Source of the DNA: Rhizophagus irregularis
Lineage: Eukaryota > Glomeromycota > Glomeromycetes > Glomerales > Glomeraceae
NCBI RefSeq assembly: GCF_026210795.1
Contig: NC_089455.1
Location: 310,001 to 374,000 of the forward strand
DNA: 64,000 bases
Direction of reading: 5' to 3'
Shown: positions 39,711-52,303 of the stretch, one piece after another
How positions within the stretch are numbered: the first letter of the stretch is position 1
Layout of the letters: the number at the start of each line of letters is the position of its first letter
The notes under the pieces: model-generated
The model's database searches: none
Told to the model about the DNA's origin: nothing
What the model saw: only the letters and a program-made list of their open reading frames with translations
Made by a program: the position numbers and the translations under genes

Positions 39711-42535
39711 TCATTGATTTTCGATAACTTTAGTAACTTTCCCAATAGCGATTGTTTTTCCTATGTAAGTTTATTATCATTAAGTAATATTAAAATAAAT
39801 GTAATATAATAAATGAAAATGAAATCAAACCTTCATCTCGAAGAGTAAATCTGCCTAATTGAGGGTAATCCTCGAATGTTTCCACGCAGATCGGTCCTGG
39901 AGTTTCAAGTCGTGCGATTACTTTTTGTCCTTTCTTAACAAATTGTGGTGCTTTCTTTGATCTCTTTCCTGTCTTTTTCTCAAGCACATGTAAAAGAGCC
40001 TGTTAAAGGAAAGACAATTATAAATTAATATGATTTCACATGGTAAACATTGATAAAGTAAAAAACTTACGGAAACAGATATTTCTTCAACACATGAGTG
40101 TATGTGCAGAATTGCACTGTATCCAGCACAAATAATATTCTTATGTTCTAAAATGGCAAGTTGCGCTTCAAAGGTAGTAGTTGTCTTTACCGGTTTTTTA
40201 ACATCACATACAACAAAACCAGTGGAACATTCCTACAAGAACGAACGGTTAAACACTTGAGGTAATATAATATCTTAAATAATGAGTACAACGAACCTCT
40301 TCTTCGATACCCTTAAGTCGTAACCGAACGTTATCACCACAATAACCGGTGGATACTTCGTCTTCGAGCTCATTGTAAATTGCAGATATTTCAACGGTAC
40401 GCTATTTTTAACGAATAAATATAAGTAACAATAAAAATAATTCGAAATATCGGAGAATGGATAATATCTTTAAATGTATTAAATACCTTGTTTGGCATAA
40501 CCATTACACTTTGACCTTTAGTAACTTTTCCGGATTCTACTTTTCCCACTACAATAGTGCCCATATCCTGTAAAATAAATGTATAGAGATTGATTTAATG
40601 ATCACAATTTAATCATGATATAAACAAATAGGTTTAAATCATACTTTATATTTCTCTATAATTGGCACCATTAATGGGGAATTAATTTTTCTGTCTAACG
40701 CCTGCATGTTATCCAGATATTCCAATATCGAAGGACCACTAGTGGATTTGAATTAGATACATTTGAATTAAATACCAATAAATTAAAATAAAACGAAATA
40801 GAAAATAGACTGATGATATCCTACTTGTACCAATTACAAACATCTTTTGAGACTCGATCTTTCAAATTCAAACCGGTAAAGCCAGATACTGGCATAAATT
40901 CAAGGTCTAAATTACCATAGGATAAAATCGAGTAAATATAATAGATAGTCGTACGGATTTACAAATAAACTACTCTAAATCATCAACACATTTTACCTGT
41001 AGCAGGATTGAAGCCGCTTCCCTTCAAAAATGGGGTCAATTTATTAACGCACTCATCATATCTAAATGAATAAAATATTTTGGTTTTCGAATTTATATAT
41101 GCAAGTGAAATTTTGGTTTTTAACTACCTCTCCTTGGACCAAGTCACTGTAGGATCATCCATTTTATTAATTGCAACTATCAATTTGCTGACGCCTGAAG
41201 TTTTTGCTAAAACAGCATGTTCACGTGTTTGACCACCTCTCTCAAATCCTGTTTCAAACTCGCCTTTTCTAGCTGATATGACCTAAAATGATTCAAAAAA
41301 TTTAAATAATTAAAATTAATCGAATATTTCCTCGATACGGCACATGAAAAATGATAAGTGTACCAATATTCCGACGTCCGCCTGAGAGGCACCACCAATC
41401 ATACTGGGTACATAGTTTTTATGGCCTGGAGCATCTAAAATAGTGTATCGGCGCTTATCTGTTTCAAAATAAGCACGACCACATTCAACTGTTTTTCCCT
41501 ATAAAATGAAATGTTATTAGAGTCTAAAGAAATAATTATTACATAATCTTTATCGTTAAATATAAAATAAAAGTACCTTTGCGCGCTCTTCCTTGTTTGT
41601 GTCAAGTGCCCATGATAAATACCATGACTCACGACTTTGTTCTTTAGCTTCTTTTTCGTATTTATCCATAGTTCTCTGATCAATCATTCCTGTCAAAAAC
41701 CTTTATAAAATTTAATTAATTAAATACCATACTTGCAAAATTATGAAACAATAAAAAAAAAATACTTACAGGATATTGCCACCCATAGTGGATTTACCGG
41801 CATCTAATTGCAAATTGAAATAATTATCGTAAGAAATATGTACACTAGATGTCGAGTCATCAATTAATTGAAACACAAAAAGATTCTGATCTCTCGGACT
41901 GAGGCTTGATAATGATAGAATATTAAAACCCAATTGTAGTATTTCCAGATTTCCAGATCTACTTCCATCGAATAACAATAAAAATAAAAATAGGAAAATT
42001 GAGGATCAGGTCCGCAAATGAGACTTTAATTATATTACTAACCTACATGACCGATGAATACCAAATTAATATGTTCTTTTCCATATAAATCTTCAATAAC
42101 CTCACTGTCTACAGCCTCGTCTTCGGCTTGATACGCAGCTACAGAAATCGATTTTTTATCATCATTCGGTGCTGGTGCTTCAGCGGGAGCCTGAGCTTCA
42201 GTGGGAGTTGGTGCTTCGGCAGGAGCTGGAGCTGAAGCTGGTGCTGGTGCTGGTGCTGGTGCAGGAGCTGGCGCCGGCGCTGAAGTTGTTTCTGTAGCTG
42301 AAGCAAAACATTAAAAAAGTTGATAAACATTAAAATCTTTTTAAATAATAGCGTAATTTTTTAACGAACCATTTTGAAGCCAACTGGGAACAAATTCTTT
42401 TGCATTTACGTTCGGTTTAAAGACGGGAGCATTAGCATTTAAACCCATTTTTGAAAAAGTTTGTGGAAGAGCTTCAGTTTCTGCAGCCTCTTCCCAATTT
42501 TCTCCGGGGGCTATTTTTATATTCTCTTCGCTCAT
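39711..42535 (-). CDS. SUP35: Eukaryotic release factor 3 (eRF3/Sup35 GTPase)
   Basis: There are fourteen exons: 42535-42370, 42297-42043, 41803-41770, 41700-41577, 41498-41364, 41282-41128, 41061-40997, 40906-40825, 40738-40645, 40567-40487, 40401-40297, 40232-40071, 39999-39831 and 39760-39711. Phases fit and give 558 residues. The GTPase domain shows [12 protein letters not shown] (G1), [15 protein letters not shown] (G3) and NKMD (G4), then beta-barrel domains with [27 protein letters not shown] and [15 protein letters not shown]. eRF3 binds eRF1 and hydrolyses GTP to release nascent peptides at stop codons. The N-terminal region differs from yeast Sup35. It is short, lacks Gln/Asn prion repeats and has an Ala-Pro repeat ([13 protein letters not shown], about residues 62-85). 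It carries two overlapping PAM2-like motifs, [10 protein letters not shown] and VNAKEFVP, which would bind the MLLE domain of poly(A)-binding protein. This matches metazoan eRF3. Confidence 0.97.
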
Positions 42536-42977
42536 ATTGACTTAATTTTTTTTTGGATTAAGCAGATGATCCAAGGTGCTTCGTATTTATAAGTATTACA
42601 AATCCGGTATGACCATTTTTTTGTGGTTCAACGCCACAAAGTGATATCACATGCAATCTTGTGGCACAGCCAGCCGATTGTGGCGCAACAAAATCGCTAA
42701 TCTCATCTTGGGCAAAGAGTAAAATTGCTGCGCCACTAAACTGACTTTTAAATTATTGGGTAGGGGTTGAAATATCACCGAACTTAAAAGCATGTGATAA
42801 TAATCTATATGACGTAATGCAATAATTTATCTAAAAAATATCAGTATGTTAGATCCGATTTGGCTGCATAATAAAAAGATATCAGATATAAATATAATTA
42901 ATATTTAGTCCAAAGCAACTATCCATTTCCGGACCTTTTGCAATTTATCCTTTAATAATACCGTATGTTGTATAAGG

Positions 42978-42985
42978 TATAAATA
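42978..42985 (+). promoter_or_regulatory. TATA box upstream of the coiled-coil pseudogene
   Basis: TATAAATA sits in GGTATAAATACCC, 336 bp before the ATG at 43314, with an A-rich probable leader between. It suggests the pseudogene once had a defined Pol II promoter. The rest of 42536-43313 shows nothing else; its right part includes the upstream region of eRF3. Confidence 0.4.
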
Positions 42986-43313
42986 CCCTGTTCCGTAAAT
43001 GTTAAATCTGAAGCTAAAGATAGAAATTAGGAGCGAATAATATCAGTGAATAGCGGTCGTTTAAATACAATAAATTTAATTGTAATACTATCTCCGAAGG
43101 ATCTTAACATTCTTATGAATTAATAATCATTCATATTTATGTAATTTGCTCTTCGTAAATATCATTGTTGATTATATGCTACAACGAATGCAGATGAGAT
43201 TAAATATTATATTTTAAATTTCATTCCTGGGTTAAATATAAATTTTTTATACAAGAAGTAACAAGAACCTAATTTCGAATCTATCCGAAAATAAAATTGA
43301 ATAAATTTTAAGT

Positions 43314-43819
43314 ATGGAACAAACCGAAAACAAGGAAGAATTTTTAGGAAAAGAACAAATGAGTGAATTCATGAAAGGAATATTCGAATTAAAGCAGTAC
43401 TTGAAGCAGAGAAAAAATTGCAGAATGTTTCAAGGAAGAAGAAAATTTAAGGGAAGAAATTAAAGATTATGAACAAGAAATGATGAGTCTTGATACTCAG
43501 TTTGAAATGAAGAAGGATGGGAGCTTTATATACGGAAGGCTCGAGAAATCAAACGGGAAAAAAATAGATTAATTTGGGAAAGAAATTCTATTGAATCGGC
43601 AGAATCTCAACAGTTAAAAGATATTTGGCTAGAAAAGAAAAGAAATTTTAATGAAAGAATAGAAAAAGTGAAAGAAAAAGAAGATTATCTTTATAGAAAA
43701 GCAAGGAAAATATCAATTAAATTAGCTATAGAAAAAGGGAAAAGGAAAAGTATACTAAATGGGAGGATGAAGAGAAACCGGACTTCCAGTATACGGGAAC
43801 AGACTGGGAAGAAGACTAA
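43314..43819 (+). pseudogene. Frameshifted charged coiled-coil protein gene
   Basis: The ATG at 43314 opens MEQTENKEEFLGKEQMSEFM. The coding sense then jumps frame at least three times: near 43398 to ECFKEEENLREEIKDYEQEM, near 43520 to AREIKREKNRLIWERNSIES and ERIEKVKEKEDYLYRKARKI, and near 43740 to EKYTKWEDEEKPDFQYTGTD ending WEED with the stop at 43817-43819. Read through, it would be about 165 residues, nearly all Lys/Glu/Arg-rich helix with coiled-coil periodicity, ending in an acidic tail. I do not know the family. The single-base nature of the breaks suggests recent loss, or sequencing errors. It lies between eRF3 and the oxidase, on the opposite strand to both. Confidence 0.65.
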
Positions 43820-44203
43820 TAATATATAAAAAAGGGGAATTTATAACATGTAGTGATTGTAGTGTACAGTACATTGTCTCTATTTCTGTAATATCAGAAT
43901 AAATTTCAAGGATTCTTAAAATTTCTCATACTGGTTCATTTATTAAATTAACAAAAAAAAATTATTTCTCGATGTGAAACATGGTACTTAGTATTATGAT
44001 GATCAGCACGGCAATAGATTCATATAATTACTTTTTCAAAATCAGAACAATAAAAAAAAATAAAAGATTTAATTCTCAATAAAGAGTCGTTTATATGAAT
44101 AAATAATTTAATTTGTGCGTTAAAGTCTACATTATATTTGAGAAACTACATAGTATAACAGTATTAATAACCGAAAATAAAGGTAATTAAATTCCGAAAC
44201 AAA

Positions 44204-47177
44204 TTACAATTTGCTTTGCATTCCAACCGATAGATCCTTTAATAATTCACCTAAAAATAATGGAGAAGACAAATTAATAAAGAGCAAAGAATATAAACGA
44301 CTCTTATTGCGATGATTATTTACCTTGATTATCAGTTTCATTATATTTCACCCAATCATTCGCAATTGGGGCATAGAGAATACGTGGATCAACTCCTAAA
44401 ACATTAATAAGTTGCTTGTTGTATGGAGCTAAGTCTTTAACAATCTCTCGGATTAATGGTTGTACAGTCGCAGCAGTCTGTACAGAAATTAACCGATTAA
44501 TAATATACCACGAAAGATTTGCATCAATTTGAGTAAGAGCATAAAGACGAGCAACATCCGCAAGTATTTTGCTGTTAAAAAGATGAATTTTTTTTTCTTA
44601 GTAAAAGACACCATCATCATCAATTTAGACTTTAGACATTTCAACCTTAGATATACTTACGACGATCCGCCTGTTAATTTTTGAATAGACACAACAACTT
44701 GTTCAAGAACTATTCTGTCACCATGCGCTCTAGCTAATGCTTGAATTGTATCAGATTCTTGCTTCATCCATGCTTCAAAGACGGAAACTCCCGATGATGT
44801 TTTCTTATTCATTTTTGCTCCCAACTAGTAAGTAATATTGAACGTAAGATTATTATAAGAATTTATAAATAATATTTATATTACATAAATAATTACCTCT
44901 TTAACCAATAATTGTTCTCTGAGTCTGAATAATTTAAGCTGATTATCTAAATTAGAGATATCCCACGACTGAGCACTATCGGCATCTGACACAACGGGTA
45001 ATTTAACAGAGCCAGATTGTACCCCCGCCAACAATTCCTTGGAAACTAAAAAAAAGAACATATTACAGTATAAATGAACCGTTTAAAGTACAGTGGGCCT
45101 GAATATACATAATAAATACTTTATATACCTTTCTGCATAAGTACGCTGTTATCACCCTCTAAATTAAAAGTAAAATTAAACAAGTTTCTTTCTCAAATTA
45201 TAAAATTTTAACATAAAGGAAAAAAAAATAGCAACCAGCCGTCATCCCAGCGTGACTGAATCCAATAAAACTTCCAAATCTGTTAACACTTAAATATCCT
45301 TGACCACCACATCGTTCTCTACAAATAGAAGCAACGCGTTCATAGTGCCAGGTTACTAAAGGTTTTATTACGCAACATAATCTTACAACTTCTGGCACGT
45401 CTCTATCCGTCTGTAAAATGATAAAATAAAATTTTATATAAATTCCATAAGGTTCATAAAGTTCGTAAAAATAAGCCCAATTCATTAATTTACCTGTTCT
45501 AACCACCTAACTTTACAATGATTCAAACCGATATTTAATGCAATAGTCGTAGCCAATAATGGTAGCAACGCACGTTGTTGAAGCTGGTAATCTAAAATTG
45601 GCGTATCGCTATTACAGAAAATTTTTTAATATAAAAATTTATTCATATGATGCAAACTTTAAACAAAATTGGCACCTCTTTCCATTTGGTCCAACGGCTA
45701 ACCGAGTGCTTGCATAACTGAATGCAATGGATATACAAGCTATAATTTGATTAGACATTATACAATGTAAATAAATGACAGTACAAAGTACATGTATCTT
45801 GATTGCACACACTTTTAGTTCCTCCCAAGTTTAATGACGCGATAGCCAATCTACCAGAAAGTAGCTGATCGGCTACTTTTAAAAATCGACTAAATAGCAA
45901 CATCGCTTATTACAAATAAGATCATATAAATATGTATATATAATTAAAAGATTACATACTCCCGACGATTTTTGACGACACTTGAAAAATTGTTATTTTC
46001 GTCAATATCAGAAAATCGATTCAAAAGATTCTGTACTGGAACTCGTACCTATATTATATAAGACGAAATAGTGTTCAATCCCCCGAAAGAAACACGCAAA
46101 GTGACGTAAGACAACTTACATTCTTGAACCATAATTTGCCTATATTGACATAATATACATTAATTAAATATAATATAATGTAATTTAGTAATATAATGCA
46201 TCACATACCATTATCTACCCCATTACATTCAAATTTGACACCCATATCTTCAATAACGACCCCTTTTGAAGGTTTCATACTATAAACAAATAATGAGTTA
46301 ATTGGAATTATGGTAATACAAATAGTATACTTGAAAAAACTTACTCCTCTTCACGAATTCTGACAAGGATTGCATGTATTCCTTCATTCTTACCACGAAT
46401 TATAGTTTGAGCAAAAACAACAGACCATTTTGCATGAACAGCAGACTAGTTTTGTTCAAGGGATATTAAATAATTAAATATTTATAAACCAAATTTTTAT
46501 AGCTTTAATTATAAATATTACGTTCGTGATCCAATATTTTTGAGCCAATGGTGTTGGAGTATTAATGATGAATTCTCTTTTATTATCATCATATATAGCA
46601 ATAGTTTCCATTTCTACCGCATTATTACCATAACCTAGTTCAGTTAATGCAAAACATCCTATATCATGCAGGTTATCCACACCAGGAAGAAGATTTCGGT
46701 GACGTTCAGTTCCAAGTTTAATAACTGATCCACCAAAAAGGTTCCATTGAACTGTCATCTGAATTTTATATAGTATTTTAATTAGGATGATTAAGATTAA
46801 ATTTTTTTAAAAAAATACCTTTGTACCCATAGATCCATCGACCATACCGGCTATCTCATGTGCTGATTAAACAATTTATTAAATTCTGTACTAAATTATC
46901 TTTAATTAATAAATTCTTAAACGAAATAAATACCAGCAAAAATATTGAGCGGGTTTTTTTCAAAGTCAAATACAGATATAAATCCTTTGTCAGCAAGTTT
47001 TTTCAAACGTTGCAAGGCAAGTTCTCGTTCAAATTCAAGTTTATTATTATATCGAGGAATGTAAATTGGATCATTAGCAATAAAATCAAGCATCGCTTTT
47101 CGGTTTGCATGATTATCGTGAGCTAAATGATGTTGTATTGCTGCAAAATCCTGAGAGGTTGCTTGTTGTTTACTCAT
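44204..47177 (-). CDS. Peroxisomal acyl-CoA oxidase
   Basis: There are sixteen exons: 47177-46934, 46862-46819, 46758-46522, 46445-46345, 46279-46209, 46139-46120, 46048-45960, 45889-45813, 45739-45676, 45608-45494, 45410-45236, 45158-45129, 45045-44897, 44824-44661, 44571-44324 and 44250-44204. Phases fit and give 624 residues. The enzyme oxidises acyl-CoA to trans-2-enoyl-CoA with FAD and O2, producing H2O2, the first step of peroxisomal beta-oxidation. Family marks are [20 protein letters not shown], the FAD/substrate signature [36 protein letters not shown], and [11 protein letters not shown] with the presumed catalytic Glu413. The last three residues are SKL, a peroxisomal targeting signal 1. 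The length and the [13 protein letters not shown] start of the catalytic domain resemble the ACX3-type branch. Exon 6 is only 20 bp. The gene is complete and its introns are short. Confidence 0.96.
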
Positions 47178-47957
47178 TTTGATTTAAAGAAACTTGAAAA
47201 TAAGAAAAATCAGAGATCAGTATAATCATGTGGACAATTACTTTATGCACCCCTTAATCTAATCCGTGAACTAAAATTTACGTTGGTCAATTAACAATTT
47301 CCTTACCCTAATAAACATGTATTGTATATGAAATATATGAAATTAAGCGATTATTATTAATAATAATATAAATGAAACTTTTTAAATACTTTCAAATATA
47401 CAGAATACAAGCAAAATAAAAAAGTAAAAAACACAAATTTCTTATTAACAAATTTTTTTCCTAGTATCCCTGTATATTCTGTGATAAAACAACTTGATTT
47501 TTTTACAGTATATTATTATATATTTAAATTTTAATTAAAAATTTAGATTATTTGCGAATAGTTATATTATTATTATATAATTCAACTTACTAATGAAAAA
47601 TACTACTAATTTTAAATAGTAGACTAGTAGTAAACCTGTATTAACATTTACATAATATTTTAATATATGCAATACAAATATAATATATAAAAGATAAAAA
47701 AATTAAAAATACTTTTTAAATTTAATTTATTATTATAATAGTATTATAATATATTTTTAAAACTTAATTCGCAATCCGTCTAAAAAGTAGAGAATTTAAT
47801 TAATAAAATTCGGGAAAAGTATAAAATTATAAAACAGATCTTTACATGAGTTTTCTTACCAAAAGTTGGTTTAACACCAAATTTCTACATTAGTATAGAG
47901 TAAATTTTACTTTTTTGAACTTTTTATATCATTTAATGATGCATACACGTTAGAAGT
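47178..47957. other. Upstream region of the oxidase; no gene
   Basis: Extremely AT-rich. It contains the oxidase promoter on the minus strand, but no motif I can assign. Confidence 0.4.
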
Positions 47958-48894
47958 AGTGTTTCGATCCGTTTCCGGATAAATTTTTTTTTTAGGTATC
48001 CGGATAATTACGGTTTTTACCCGGATAAATATCCGGATAAAAAACAAAATTTTTTTTTTAAAAAATTTAAATCACTTATTAATTTTCATAACATTTCATA
48101 TATTTTTAAATAAATAAGTTAAATACTATGTATGATTCAATAATTCAATTTGGTAAATTCATATTTTATAAAGGCTAGATTTTACTTTAAAGATATAATA
48201 ATATATTTTTTATTATTTTTAATTATTCATTAACTACAAGAAAAAAATTTTAAATTATATCACAAGATTTGTCATATAATTTGAATATAAAATATTAAAT
48301 TCGTGGCATTTATTATTAAATTTATATAGTTCAGCATTTATTTATATAATAAAGTAAATATTATGCAGTATTTATTTATTTTGGTTAAGGCTTAAGACTA
48401 GATTAACTGTAATTTAAAATTAATAAATAAAAAGATAAATGTTATAAATTGATTAATAAATTTTTACAAGAATCCCATGAAATTTAATTGTCATATATTT
48501 AATAAATGCCACAAATTTAGTTCAATAAAGCCACAAGTTAAAGGCACAAATTTAATTAAATAAATCATGAATTTAATCGAATAAAAGCCACATACTTAAG
48601 TAAAAAACACTAATTTAATTAAATAATACCACATATTGAATTAAATAATTGCAATGAATTTAATTAAATAAATGTTACATATTAAATTAATCAAATTCCA
48701 TATATTAAATTAAATGAATGCCACAAATTTTATTTATTAAAAATGATTTACAGTAAAAAAAAATTTGATAATTTTATCCAGGTTTCAGTTTCTATCCAGA
48801 TATATCCAGATTTTTATCTGAGTCGAATAATCCAGATAGAAACTGGATATTTTTTTAATTTATCTGGATGACAGTTTCTGCCCATATCAAACAG
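47958..48894. mobile_element. Possible old hAT-like MITE with 'ATCCGGATA' termini
   Basis: The left end (AGTGTTTCGATCCGTTTCCG, then several ATCCGGATAA copies) and the inverted right end (CTGTTTGATATGGGCAGAAA, then several ATCCAGATA copies) are related over about 100 bp but strongly diverged. I find no clear target duplication. Boundaries are approximate. Confidence 0.45.
48500..48735. repeat. Irregular AT-rich minisatellite
   Basis: Variants of GCCACAAATTTAATTAAATAAAT recur about nine times at irregular 20-30-bp spacing, inside the preceding element. Copies differ by substitutions and indels. Confidence 0.6.
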
Positions 48895-49084
48895 AAATTG
48901 CAATTGTTATACAGGAATCTGTGAATGTCATACAAAAACTTTATCACATATAAAACATTTTTTTATTTCTTTAAAAAAGGTACCAAACTTTAAGTAAATA
49001 TAACCAACTAATGTATTTATATATATTTAGCTTTAAATTTGAATTATATTTAAGAAATACATACTTGTCTATAAAGAAAAAAAA

Positions 49085-49379
49085 GGACCCCGGATATCTC
49101 CAAAACAGGTCATAAGTCACACTTTCGGCAGATTGGCCCATTTTTCAGGGGCTCAAAAAATCGTTTTTTGTAAATATCTTGGCATCCAGTAGTCCAATTT
49201 TGATGAACTATTTTTTAAATTGTAGAGCTAAATGAGGGCTACAAAATAAAAAAAAGTTCATTAAAATTGAATTACTGGATGCTGAGATATTTACAAAAAA
49301 CGATTTTTTGAGTTTTAGCAAAAAGGGGTGTTTTTGGCCAAAAGTCCATTATGACCTTTATATTAGATATCCGGGGTCC
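49085..49379. mobile_element. 295-bp foldback element
   Basis: Perfect 15-bp terminal inverted repeats GGACCCCGGATATCT (49085-49099) and AGATATCCGGGGTCC (49365-49379). Inner arms also pair: CAAAAAATCGTTTTTTGTAA near 49154 with TTACAAAAAACGATTTTTTG near 49289, and further toward the centre CATCCAGTA with TACTGGATG. The target duplication is unclear. Confidence 0.8.
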
Positions 49380-49700
49380 TATCTGAATACCACATATAAT
49401 CTAAATATCATATATAATCTGAATAACACATATAATCTAGTAAATATTACATATAATCTGAATACTACAGTCAACTCTTATTATAACGAACTTAGTAATT
49501 CGATCTTAACTTCGCTATAAGGTTATAGTGAAGATTTTAAGAGATTTGATTGGTTAATTCGTTATAGTGAAGGGAAATTTATTATAGTTGTCTGAAAAAT
49601 TCACTATATCAAAGGCAAGGTTTAACTGTACATATAATCTAAATAATGTGATCTAATTACCACATATAATCTAAATATTGTTATTTAAATACCATATATA
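49380..49700. repeat. Minisatellite of CATATAATCTRAATA units
   Basis: Units like ACATATAATCTAAATA recur about eight times at 49385-49465 and 49629-49700, each 18-24 bp. The array is interrupted by a TA-flanked insertion at 49468-49628. Confidence 0.75.
49468..49628. mobile_element. Tigger/pogo-like MITE in the minisatellite
   Basis: The 161-bp insert starts CAGTCAACTCTTATTATAAC and ends GGTTTAACTG. Its termini match as inverted repeats with a CAGTYAA start and internal ATAACGAA/TTCGTTATAGTGAA motifs, typical of pogo/Tigger elements. It is flanked by TA on both sides (49466-49467 and 49629-49630). Excising it with one TA rejoins the unit AATACTACATATAATCT. Confidence 0.82.
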
Positions 49701-50469
49701 ATTTAACACTTTTTATTATTTTCTTATATCTCTTTTTTTATTCTAGTTATGTCTATAAGTTCTTTTTTAATATTCATATTTTTTTTATGCTAATATATTT
49801 TTATTATCACATTATTATCTAATTACCATATATACATATAATCTAAATACTACACTTTTTTTCTTATTTCTAAGTCATTTACATACTAGATGTAATTTTG
49901 AATCACCTTTCCTGTTTTCTTGGTTAGTTCTTTATCAATACATTTCTGGTAAAATGTAAAAGAATCTTAGGATATGCAAAGCTCAGATACAATATAACAC
50001 AAATATTTTTTGGCAAACCTTTTCATTGTCAAGAATAGAAGCAGGTGTTGACTTAAAATAATCTTTAATAGTCTGCTTATATCCATTATCTTTGTAGTTT
50101 TTATAATATTAACCAACTTGAAATCATCACTATAAATTTTAAGGATCACACTAAAGACGGCATACCATTTTGAAATAGCTATTTTCTTTAACGTGCAATT
50201 GAACCTTTTAAAAAATGCTATTGGCATTAAATTTGCAATATTAATAAAAAAAATCACATTCTTGTAAGAAAATTTGGGCCATCATTGAGTCTATTAAGTC
50301 TGAAGTTGGGTAAAAGTGAACATGTTCTATATGTTCTATATATGATAATATGAGCACTCTTGGTAATATGACTCGTAACTCAGTTTTTGCCTATGTGATA
50401 ATTAGGTGTGATAATATGATTTTAACTCAATAGGTCACAAATTTAAGAAAATGGTTTCTTTTTTTATTC

Positions 50470-51060
50470 AACGTGTTGATAACTCCTGTGAGATGTGTTC
50501 TGGTGCAGATTGGCAAAACTGCGATTATTCTTCATCAAAAGGTCTATTTATAACCAGATCTTTTTATAGAAGACAATATAACTACTGAACGTTTAGAGGA
50601 ACTGCGATTATCTCACAGCTCTCAGAGTTATGGCTCACACTTGGTTGTCAAGAATTATATTGTGAGTGCATTCCATTATTTTATAGCAAGTTCTTTTTAG
50701 TTTTTCGTAAGCATTTGATTTTTTAAGCAAATCATAATTCACAAACCACTTGCTAATTGTATTTTGTTTTGTTCTTTTCAAGAAAAATTACTTTACCTTA
50801 TATGGCAGGACATGGACAAGGTTGGTCAAAAACTGCAGTTATTTTTAAAGAGGGTACCTGTTGTGACTTGTTATATAGAAAATGGTTCACTGACCGATCA
50901 TTCTGAAAAACTGCAATTACCTCTTCAGCTCTTTTGAGAGTTGTTAGTTCATGATCAGTTGACAAGAATATGTATTACGTGCTCAATTGCTCTTATTTAG
51001 CATGTGCTTATGGGAGAAATTGTATTTATTGATTGCATGCTTAGTTTTTAGCAAAGTAGA
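50470..51060. repeat. Diverged two-copy repeat of about 300 bp
   Basis: The succession GGCAAAACTGCGATTATT ... GAACTGCGATTATCTCACAG CTCTCAGAGTT ... GTTGTCAAGAATTATATT ... TTTATAGCAAG (50510-50690) recurs as GTCAAAAACTGCAGTTATT ... AAACTGCAATTACCTCTTCA GCTCTTTTGAGAGTT ... GTTGACAAGAATATGTATT ... TTTAGCATG (50822-51005), offset about 305 bp. It may be a tandem-duplicated relic of a gene or element. I cannot name the source. 49701-50469 shows nothing else. Confidence 0.55.
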
Positions 51061-51510
51061 AAATTAATATAATAGCAGTTAAATATATGACAAGATTTTA
51101 AGAAAAGGAGACCAAGTCATTTAATGTGAATCTTAGCGTCAAAGTTATTTCTTTACTCTTTCACTATATTTACAAAATTTTGATTTATAGAACAGAGATA
51201 CTGTATTCTGTTTTTCCTGAAGGTATATACCTTTTTTATTATTTTAATGCATATCACACATCCACATAAGTTTAAAAAACATGTGTAAAAGTAAATGAAT
51301 TTTTTATTATACTAAAAAATTTCAGAATACGAATACAAGTGTTAAGGTGTTCTGAAGCCAGATCTTCTCCAGTATCACCGTCACTTTTCTACCCCACATG
51401 ATTTTATGTTACATTAGCTTCATTGATTTATTTACGTTTAACAACAGTTGATTTTGTAACTTTCGTAATTCTTTCTTATTTTTTCTCTTTTTTTCTTTAA
51501 TGTCAGACAA

Positions 51511-52045
51511 AAAGTTTATATTTAATTCGTGATCTGCCAGTGAACCATAAAACTTGGCTATTAAATTCCAGCAAAAGTTATAGTATATATATTTACTAAT
51601 AGCGCGAAATCTACAGTTCCGCCAATGCAAGGTACAAATTACTAAAATATTATATGAAAACTAATATTATAGGCATAAAAATATGCCATTTGGCTATCTT
51701 AATAATAAAAGACCGGTAAAAATTTTAAGCACCAAAAGACACTTTCATAAGAGCTGAAAATTTGAATTTGAAAAAAAGAAAAATTTAGTATTTTAAAATT
51801 TTAAAGATAACTCATCATCTAGTGGTCATAGGAAAATAAAATTTGGTTTATCAGATTCGTCTTATTGAGACGCATCTAATAGTAATGATTTTATGTCTCT
51901 ATGACTAATAGAAGGCGAGTTATCCCATATTTTTTCTCTGGAATCGCAGATTCTAAATTATTGATAAAAATATATATGAATTTATCACCGCCTTTTAATA
52001 GTCAAATTTTATGGTTCACTGGCGGATCACGAATTAAATAATTAT
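51511..52045. mobile_element. Foldback element related to the one at 14577-14976
   Basis: The termini are inverted over about 40 bp: AATTCGTGATCTGCCAGTGA (left, about 51524) against TCACTGGCGGATCACGAATT (right, about 52017), continuing ACCATAAAAC. An inner inverted pair GATAACTCATCATCTAGTGG / AGAAGGCGAGTTATC (about 51808 and 51910) and the TCTTATTGAGACGC core recall the AACTCGCCATC and TCGTCTCATCGAGACGG motifs of the other foldback. I see no convincing target duplication. Confidence 0.7.
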
Positions 52046-52303
52046 TTAAGTATAAAATTTATTGTTAGTTTATTTTTAACTATTATATTAGCTGTTTTTA
52101 TTTTTTTTGTTTATTTTTTTTATATAAAGATTAAGGCGTAATTTTGGTACTTTAGTCATTCTTTGAAGGCTAAATAAAGTTGCTTAAATAATTATTTTTA
52201 TTGAATTATTTTACCTATTTGTGGAGTTATAATTATACTTTGTAACAATATTAAGTGCATTATACATTTTTTAAATCTTTTGAAAGAACGCCGAACGCGT
52301 TTG

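Noticed and set aside
42139-42330. Gln/Leu-rich peptide on the minus strand
   Set aside because: Out-of-frame reading of the eRF3 Ala-Pro repeat.
47958-48894. Confident hAT transposon
   Set aside because: Ends are related but no target duplication can be seen, so it is kept only as a possible old MITE.
49308-49520. 70-codon gene
   Set aside because: The frame crosses a foldback arm, minisatellite units and a MITE end; its Tyr/Asn repeats are the minisatellite translated.
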